From Fibrobacter sp. (GTDB lineage Bacteria > Fibrobacterota > Fibrobacteria > Fibrobacterales > Fibrobacteraceae): a stretch of 45,698 bases of DNA. This document shows positions 40,111-45,698 of the stretch, piece by piece. The notes under the pieces are model-generated. The model searched no databases. It saw only the letters and a list, made by a program, of their open reading frames with translations, and was not told the DNA's origin. The position numbers were made by a program, and so were the translations under genes. The number at the start of each line of letters is the position of its first letter. The stretch's first letter is position 1. The stretch is from assembly GCA_024398935.1 (NCBI GenBank), contig JAKSIH010000022.1, forward strand, positions 1 to 45,698. Direction: 5' to 3'.

Positions 40111-43098
40111 TTATCTGCAGACCAGGAGGCGGATGGCATCCAAACGCAACTGCGGCGTAGAGATAATCTTCTTCCATTCCTGGGCGTTCTTGCGGAGCTG
40201 CTTCAGCTGTTCGTTATTACCAGCCTTGCCTCGCATGGTCAGCAAGTGATTCATCCGCTGGTATTCCTGCTCGGCACGAGCCTCGACTGCGTTGGCAGCG
40301 ACTTCTGCAAGTTCCTTGGCCTGAGTCATGACGACACGGCGTGCAATGGCAAGACCATCCTTACCGAAATACTTGAGGGTCATGTTCACCGCAGCGTTTC
40401 CCTGGGGAACGGGAACATCCTTAAAGGAAGCCTTTTCCAGTTCCGGGATTTTTGCTGAAAGGTCTTCACCATTGGCGGCTACCAGCACCGTAATGAACTT
40501 GGGGCCTGCAATGTCGGAGACGCCCCATTCTTCGGAGATGGAAAATTCCACGGCAAAGTTGTACTGCATCACAAGGCCACGCATTCCGGAATTCTGCCAG
40601 ATGTTGCAGGCCACGGCGCCATTGTCCAAGGTGGTTTCAAAGTCAAGCACGCCCTGAGAAAGCGGATGTTCCAGGCTTACAAAATCGACTTCGTCATGAA
40701 TCATGGCCACCTGACGATCAAAGGTAATGGTGAGGCTAGATGAATCAGAATAACGGGCATCGTCATCGCTTCCGGAACTTTCGGAAAAATCGCCCACAGC
40801 CTGGACCACGCGTCCACCGCCACCGCTACTTCCCGGAACGCCACCAATATTTTCAGGCATGCCCGGAATGGAGCCCGCTTCCACCTGGGTTCCCATGGTG
40901 ATTACGAAGCAGCCAGGAATCTTGCTCCTGTCAATTTCCAGCCCGCGGGTCATGAGGGAATCAAACACCAGGGTCTGCAAATCCTTTTCAGCATCGATGC
41001 GTTCGATCTCGTCGGTAATTTCCTTGGCCTTTACCGGATTCCTGGAGTTGAATTCCAGCAACCGGTCGCGCCCCTTCTCAATGTTCTTGCGCATGGAATC
41101 GCAATCTTTCTTGACCTGGGGAATGACCTCATCCATAAAGTGTTGCAGGTATTCCTGTGGTTCGGCCAAGGCGGCAATCAAGTCATCCGTATACTTGAGG
41201 AACAGTTCGCCACCACTCATCATGGGAGTGCCGAAGGCATTCAGACCGTTATGGTACCAGCGGAACATAACCTCCTGACCGGAGCCCTTCACATAGGGAA
41301 CATGGATGATAATATTCTCGGTTTGGCCAATGCGGTCCAGGCGGCCAATGCGCTGTTCCACCAGGGAAGCATCCAGCGGCAAGTCAAACAAGACCAGGTG
41401 ATGGGCAAACTGGAAGTTACGGCCTTCGGAACCAATCTCTGAAGCAATCAGGAGATTTGCGCCATCCTCACGGCTAAAGTTTGCAGCAGCCTTGTCTCGC
41501 GCCATAATAGTCATGTTTTCATGGAACATGGAGAAAGCTCCCTCGCCCAGATATTCCAGCAGGAGGGATTCCAGGGCAAGAACCACCTGGATGGATTCGC
41601 AGATCAGGAGAACCTTGTCGTTCTTATGCTCCTTCAGGAACTGTTTCAGCCAGACATAGCGTTCATCCATGCACCACGCGTCGGAATAGCTGGTGCAGAG
41701 CAGGCCGTTTTCCTGAATGTCGGTGGACATGTCCAGATCATTTTCGGCAGCCACGTTCACCATTTCACGGTAGCGTTCGTTAGGTTCCAGGGCAACTTCG
41801 TCAAGCACTCGCTTGGGGAAACCGCCTACACCCTTACGAGTGTTGCGGAAAACCACGGAACCCGTACCCACAGCATCCACGATGCGGCGGATCCATTCAT
41901 CCGCAGGCATGGACTTTGCACTTTCCTGTTCCAGCCAGGGGCGAATCATGGACTTCTTGGGAACCGCCTCGTTCAAGTCATCCCAACTCATCTGCTGGCC
42001 GGGATCCGTAGGCAGCTTATTCAGCTCGGTCACCAGTTTGCGGTAAACATCCTGTTCCTTGATAAAATTGTTGTAGTCGGCGAAACGTACCGGGTCCAGC
42101 ATTTTCAATCGGTTGAACTGGGATTCCGGTTGGAACTGCAGCGGCGTACCCGTCAATAGCAGCACGCCCTTGGAGCGTTGGATCACCGCGTTGGCCAGCA
42201 GATACTCGTGACTGGTAAAGCCATCTTCGCAGACCAAGTGGTGCGCCTCGTCTATAATCGTCATGTCCCACTGCACCTTAAGCAAGTCCTCGATCAGGGC
42301 GGGCTGCTTCATCAGGAAATCGATGGAACAGATGATGTCGTTCGCCAGGCTAAACGGATTGGGCTTGTCGTCGTCATCGGCTACGAAAATGCCCTTCAGG
42401 TAACCTTCGTCCACCAAGGTAAAGAGGTGGTTGAAGCGACGCTTCATTTCGATGAGCCACTGATGTTTAAGAGTCTCTGGAACAATAACGAGAGTGCGGG
42501 TCACACGACCACGGGACTTAAGCGCATGCCAGATCATACCCGCTTCGATGGTCTTACCCAGGCCCACTTCATCGGAAAGCATAAGACGGGGAAGTGCAGA
42601 GCTGGAGCAGGCCCGCTGGCACAAGTAGTACTGATGGGGAATCTTGCTTACGCGGGGACCGATCATACCGCGGACAGGGGAAGAAATCCACTTGCAGGAA
42701 AGTTCCTGGGCTTCCTCGCGGCGCTTGAACTGGCTACTGTCAGAAACGCGATTTTCGGTCAGGGCGCGAAACAGGTCCGCTGGGCGCGCAATGGAAATCT
42801 TCGCATTCAGTTCCGATTCCTTCATGGTCCTTCCGCCACGACCTTCGTAGATAAACAGTCCATCAACATCCTTGACAGATTCCACGGCAAAAGACAGTCC
42901 CTTGTCATTTTTCGCAGTTTCACCGGGATTCAACTGGAACCGGTCTACAGGAGCACCCATGGAGCGATAAAGACGAATATCGTTCATGGCAGGGAAAGAA
43001 ATCTTCACAATACGGTCCTGAACCTCAGAGACTATGCCAAGTCCCAGAGCAGGTTCCGATTGACTTACATAACGCTGGCCAACCTTAAAGTTCATCAT
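40111..43098 (-). CDS. rapA: RNA polymerase-associated SNF2-type ATPase RapA
   Basis: A Swi2/Snf2 ATPase that recycles stalled RNA polymerase. 995 aa, aligning from end to end with E. coli RapA (968 aa) as I recall it: GQRYVSQSEPALGLGIV and NDIRLYR in the Tudor-like N-terminal domains, LMLSDEVGLGKTIEAGMI (Walker A), VIVPETLKHQWLIEM, IIDEAHHLV (DEAH), GVLLLTGTP and the C-terminal helicase block ASEIGSEGRNFQFAHHLVLFDLP with QRIGRLDRIGQ. A Gly/Ser/Asp low-complexity insert (SSGGGG, SGSDDDARYSDSSS; about residues 760-790) follows the helicase half. The start may be the first or second of two ATGs; a TACATT box ends 8 nt upstream. Confidence 0.93.
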   Translation of the reverse strand: MMNFKVGQRYVSQSEPALGLGIVSEVQDRIVKISFPAMNDIRLYRSMGAPVDRFQLNPGETAKNDKGLSFAVESVKDVDGLFIYEGRGGRTMKESELNAKISIARPADLFRALTENRVSDSSQFKRREEAQELSCKWISSPVRGMIGPRVSKIPHQYYLCQRACSSSALPRLMLSDEVGLGKTIEAGMIWHALKSRGRVTRTLVIVPETLKHQWLIEMKRRFNHLFTLVDEGYLKGIFVADDDDKPNPFSLANDIICSIDFLMKQPALIEDLLKVQWDMTIIDEAHHLVCEDGFTSHEYLLANAVIQRSKGVLLLTGTPLQFQPESQFNRLKMLDPVRFADYNNFIKEQDVYRKLVTELNKLPTDPGQQMSWDDLNEAVPKKSMIRPWLEQESAKSMPADEWIRRIVDAVGTGSVVFRNTRKGVGGFPKRVLDEVALEPNERYREMVNVAAENDLDMSTDIQENGLLCTSYSDAWCMDERYVWLKQFLKEHKNDKVLLICESIQVVLALESLLLEYLGEGAFSMFHENMTIMARDKAAANFSREDGANLLIASEIGSEGRNFQFAHHLVLFDLPLDASLVEQRIGRLDRIGQTENIIIHVPYVKGSGQEVMFRWYHNGLNAFGTPMMSGGELFLKYTDDLIAALAEPQEYLQHFMDEVIPQVKKDCDSMRKNIEKGRDRLLEFNSRNPVKAKEITDEIERIDAEKDLQTLVFDSLMTRGLEIDRSKIPGCFVITMGTQVEAGSIPGMPENIGGVPGSSGGGGRVVQAVGDFSESSGSDDDARYSDSSSLTITFDRQVAMIHDEVDFVSLEHPLSQGVLDFETTLDNGAVACNIWQNSGMRGLVMQYNFAVEFSISEEWGVSDIAGPKFITVLVAANGEDLSAKIPELEKASFKDVPVPQGNAAVNMTLKYFGKDGLAIARRVVMTQAKELAEVAANAVEARAEQEYQRMNHLLTMRGKAGNNEQLKQLRKNAQEWKKIISTPQLRLDAIRLLVCR

Positions 43099-43106
43099 AA
43101 GCCCCC

Positions 43107-43112
43107 AATGTA
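43107..43112 (-). promoter_or_regulatory. Putative -10 box of rapA
   Basis: TACATTGG on the minus strand; TACATT ends 8 nt before the ATG at 43098. A GGGGG run between is not a clear Shine-Dalgarno. Confidence 0.35.
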
Positions 43113-43201
43113 GCTATTTTTCATTTTTTCGGCATTAACACCGCTATAACTTATCGTAAGGAACAGGCGATTTTGTTAATCAACTATCCCTCTTTTTTTT
43201 C

Positions 43202-43207
43202 TACATT
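43202..43207 (+). promoter_or_regulatory. Putative -10 box of the RDD-murA operon
   Basis: TACATTGT; TACATT ends 9 nt before the ATG at 43217, mirroring the rapA box in the same divergent gap. Confidence 0.35.
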
Positions 43208-43216
43208 GTAGCCCGT

Positions 43217-44002
43217 ATGACATGGTACTATATCGACGAATCCATTACAGACGGTGACCGCAGAAAAGGCCCCTACACACTTGATGAAATCAAGGATCTG
43301 GTCCGTAGCAAGAAAATTGACGCCGAGACCTTGGTTTGGCACTCTGGAATGGAGAATTTCCGCAGCTGGAAGGATCTTGAGGAATCCAAGGACCCCGACT
43401 GCCTTCCCGAAGACGAACTTCTAAAGCAGACCATCGCAGCCCTCCTCGAGCAACAGCAGAAACAGAAACGCTATGCAGGATTTTTCCCCCGCGCACTGGC
43501 ATTCCTGATAGACAACCTGATCATCAGTACCATAGGCTTTATCGTTCTGCAGGCGCTAACGGCTCTCCAGGTTTTTGACCTGAACTCCATTTCCCAAGCG
43601 ACTGCTTCCATGCAAGCTTCTGGTAGCGACGGCTTTTCCGAAATGCTGAAAACAATCATGAACGATCCAAACATGGAAAAGCTGATTATTGCAGTAAGCG
43701 TTTTCCAGGCGTTCTACTTCATCATTTTTACAGCCCTTCGGGGAGCGACCCCCGGCAAGATGGTCATGCACCTCCGCGTGGAAACCGCCGAAGGCGAAAA
43801 GGTAACCTGGGTCACGAGCATTACCCGCTATATAGCAAGTCTATTTACGCAGTTTACCCTAGCATTTTACGGCATCGGCTATCTTATCGTCATCATTGAC
43901 CCTAAGCGCCGTGCGCTCCACGACCACATTGCAAGAAGCCGAGTCGTGGTTGACTACAGCATAAAGATTAAAGAAAGTTCCAAACAGGAACAGGAGCGAT
44001 AG
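43217..44002 (+). CDS. GYF_2 and RDD domain membrane protein
   Basis: 261 aa. An N-terminal GYF_2-like domain (2-60: TWYYIDES, GPYTLDEIKDLV, TLVWHSGMENFRSWKDL), a coiled stretch rich in Gln (about 65-85), then an RDD domain with helices at about 93-119, 155-173 and 210-232. RDD marks: FFPRALAFLIDNLI, GATPGKMVMHLRVET and the closing RRALHDHIARSRVVV. RDD proteins are poorly understood; some exchange ions (Na+/H+). The GYF_2 part probably binds proline-rich peptides. Six bases before murA, hence co-transcribed. Confidence 0.88.
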   Translation: MTWYYIDESITDGDRRKGPYTLDEIKDLVRSKKIDAETLVWHSGMENFRSWKDLEESKDPDCLPEDELLKQTIAALLEQQQKQKRYAGFFPRALAFLIDNLIISTIGFIVLQALTALQVFDLNSISQATASMQASGSDGFSEMLKTIMNDPNMEKLIIAVSVFQAFYFIIFTALRGATPGKMVMHLRVETAEGEKVTWVTSITRYIASLFTQFTLAFYGIGYLIVIIDPKRRALHDHIARSRVVVDYSIKIKESSKQEQER

Positions 44003-44007
44003 TTTAT

Positions 44008-45291
44008 ATGTACCGTTTTGAAGTACACCAGGTAAAAAAGCCTCTGGAAGGCGAAGTTGAAATTTCCGGTGCAAAGAACGCAGTGCTCGCCGTCATGGCA
44101 GCCGCCCTCCTGGCAGATGGCGTTTCCGAAATCACCAATGTGCCTCACCTGAAGGACATGAAGACCATGTCCGACGTGCTGCGCGTCATCGGCTGTCGCA
44201 TTAGCGGTGAAGCCCACCAGCTGAAAATCGACACCCGCGGTGCAGACCATCTGGAAGCGCCCTATGAACTGGTGAAGACCATGCGCGCAAGCTTTTATGT
44301 TCTTGGCCCTCTGGTAGCCCGCTTTGGACGCTGCCGCGTTTCCCTTCCCGGCGGATGCGCCTGGGGTCCCCGTCCCGTGGACCTTCACCTGAAGGGTCTG
44401 GAAGCACTGGGTGCAAAGATTACACTGACCCGCGGCTATGTGGAAGCCACCTGCGATGGTCGCCTTCCCGGTGGTACTTTCAACTTTCCAATTTCCAGCG
44501 TAGGCGCCACCGTCAATGTCCTGATGGCAGCAACTCTCGCCAAGGGCACCAGCGTACTCCACAACGCGGCCCTGGAACCTGAAATTGACAACCTGGTGGA
44601 CTACCTCATCGGCATGGGCGCTAAAATCCAGGGCCGAGGAACCCGCACTCTTACCGTGCAGGGCGTCGAAAGCCTTCGTCCCGGCAAGGGCTATACCATT
44701 CCGGATCGTATCGAAGCGGGAACCTTCCTCTGCGGCGCAGCAATTACCCGCGGATGCATCAAGGTGAACAAGATTATTCCCGAACACATCGCAAGCACAT
44801 TGGACGCCTTCCGCGATATGGGCTGCAAGGTGGATGTGGGTAGCGACTGGGCCCAGGTGGATGCCCGAGGCATGGATTTGAAGCCCATTAACGTCACCAC
44901 CCTTCCCTACCCTGGCTATCCCACCGACATGCAGGCTCCTCTCATGGCAACCCTGGTTTCTATCCCCGGTAACAGTACCATCCAAGATACGGTATACAAT
45001 GACCGTTTCAAGCATGTGGCGGAACTGCAGCGTCTTGGCGCAGACATTCAGGTGAACGGCAATACCGCAATCATCAAGGGCGGTACCAAGCTGGAGGGTA
45101 CCGATATCATGGGTAGCGACCTTCGTGCAACTGCAGCCCTTGTTCTTGCCGCATTTATTTCCGAAGGGGAAAGTACGGTGAGCCGCGTATACCATCTGGA
45201 CCGCGGTTACGAGGACTTTGAAAACAAGGTGGCAAAAATCGGAGGAACCGTCATTCGCCACAGCGACGACGAAGAAGACGATAATCTATAA
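44008..45291 (+). CDS. murA: UDP-N-acetylglucosamine 1-carboxyvinyltransferase
   Basis: First committed step of peptidoglycan synthesis: adds enolpyruvate to UDP-GlcNAc. 427 aa. K22-N23 in SGAKNAVL and the catalytic C117 in LPGGCAWGPRPVDLHL are present; a Cys here normally means fosfomycin sensitivity. NFPISSVGATVN, IPDRIEAGTFLCGAAIT and YPTDMQAPLMA are also typical. The C-terminus is acidic (DDEEDDNL). It follows the RDD gene by five bases. Downstream, a CAAGGGGGA/TCCCCCTTG hairpin begins the tandem array. Confidence 0.97.
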   Translation: MYRFEVHQVKKPLEGEVEISGAKNAVLAVMAAALLADGVSEITNVPHLKDMKTMSDVLRVIGCRISGEAHQLKIDTRGADHLEAPYELVKTMRASFYVLGPLVARFGRCRVSLPGGCAWGPRPVDLHLKGLEALGAKITLTRGYVEATCDGRLPGGTFNFPISSVGATVNVLMAATLAKGTSVLHNAALEPEIDNLVDYLIGMGAKIQGRGTRTLTVQGVESLRPGKGYTIPDRIEAGTFLCGAAITRGCIKVNKIIPEHIASTLDAFRDMGCKVDVGSDWAQVDARGMDLKPINVTTLPYPGYPTDMQAPLMATLVSIPGNSTIQDTVYNDRFKHVAELQRLGADIQVNGNTAIIKGGTKLEGTDIMGSDLRATAALVLAAFISEGESTVSRVYHLDRGYEDFENKVAKIGGTVIRHSDDEEDDNL

Positions 45292-45296
45292 TGAAT

Positions 45297-45698
45297 CAAG
45301 GGGGATTCTCCCCCTTGAGTACCCCCTACAAAAATGTGCGGCTGACCAAGTTTTACTTGGGCAGCCTTCCTTTTTGTGTATGAGTGACGCTAAAGCGCCT
45401 ACTCATATTTCGCTCTTGATGAACCTGTGGCTTTCCGTGGATTCTTAGGGATTTTCCCCCTTGAGAACCCCCTACAAAAATGTGCGGTTGACCAAGTTTT
45501 ACTTGGGCAGCCTTCCTTTTTGTGTATGAGTGACGCTAAAGCGCCTACTCATATTTCGTTCTTGATGAATCTGTGGCTTTCCGTGAGTTCTAAGGGATTC
45601 TCCCCCTTGAGTACCCCCTACAAAAATGTGCGGCTGACCAAGTTTTTACTTGGGCAGCCTTCCTTTTTGTGTATGAGTGACGCTAAAGCGCCTACTCA
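45297..45698. repeat. 146-bp tandem array of structured repeats, truncated by the window
   Basis: Units start at 45302, 45448 and 45594 (the last cut at 105 bp), exactly 146 bp apart and nearly identical. Each holds hairpin I (ACAAAAA ... GGCTG-a-CCAAG, loop, CTTGG-g-CAGCC ... TTTTTGT; in copy 1, 45328-45377) and hairpin II (TATGAGT with ACTCATA enclosing CGC/GCG; 45379-45407). Copy 2 changes GGCTG to GGTTG, keeping pairing as G-T; copy 3 adds one T in the loop. No protein is evident. The first unit is preceded by a perfect 9-bp hairpin (45297-45317) that may help end murA transcripts. Confidence 0.9.

Noticed and set aside
43954..45261. Open reading frame of 435 codons antisense to murA
   Set aside because: A shadow of the conserved MurA frame; it shows no family motif or ribosome site. 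Similar antisense frames over ftsK, panC and mutS were rejected for the same reason.
45218..45448. Small plus-strand frame across the end of murA and the first tandem unit
   Set aside because: It overlaps murA in another frame and runs through hairpins of the repeat; no ribosome site or repeat-consistent peptide.

Overview
The window is a gene-dense bacterial chromosome segment with 36 clear protein genes, two further secreted proteins of unknown function and two tRNAs. It has no prophage, insertion sequence, transposase or CRISPR array. The gene content, a Rho with a large charged insertion, class III cyclase/CHASE2 signalling, carboxynorspermidine decarboxylase, a RapA-type remodeler and the intergenic repeats suggest a Gram-negative bacterium of the FCB superphylum. 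Fibrobacter (Fibrobacterota) is my best guess, but that is inference: no rRNA is present and nothing was searched.

Layout. 1-4132: end of a cyclophilin gene, tRNA-Ala(GGC), a secreted M23 peptidase, then rplY and tRNA-Gln(TTG) on the minus strand. 4167-11473: ispE and ftsK (minus), diverging from a CHASE2/adenylate cyclase. 11571-13583: an overlapping folK-deoxynucleoside kinase-panC operon. 13879-18377: rho, proC and a sigma-54 activator. 18432-21874: a secreted unknown, a FecCD-type permease, its ATPase and a TraB/GumN protein. 21947-23705: nspC and tsaE. 23800-26086: a flavin reductase, SufE and a membrane-anchored protein. 26208-32059: a secreted pentapeptide protein, radA, a probable outer-membrane protein, dCMP deaminase and an SDR. 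32259-34702: an NSS symporter, a tiny accessory subunit and a RidA-like protein. 34765-43098: HD protein, mutS, scpB, proB and rapA. 43217-45291: an RDD/GYF protein and murA, followed by a structured tandem repeat running off the end.

The genes are mostly housekeeping: chromosome segregation (ftsK, scpB), repair (mutS, radA), transcription termination and recycling (rho, rapA), proline (proB, proC), pantothenate and folate precursors, isoprenoids (ispE), cell wall (murA, M23 peptidase), t6A tRNA modification (tsaE) and Fe-S assembly (sufE).

The most interesting content is between the genes. (1) Eight intergenic elements built from 7-bp tandem repeats flanking short hairpins lie exclusively in gaps between co-directional genes. 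(2) A TAnnTT(T/G) motif sits 6-10 nt upstream of about ten start codons that lack a Shine-Dalgarno sequence, suggesting leaderless mRNAs and a promoter like the Bacteroidota -7 box. (3) A 346-bp gap upstream of radA carries five copies of a TTTATRGGTAAA motif in both orientations. (4) A 146-bp tandem array after murA has conserved hairpins with pairing-preserving changes.
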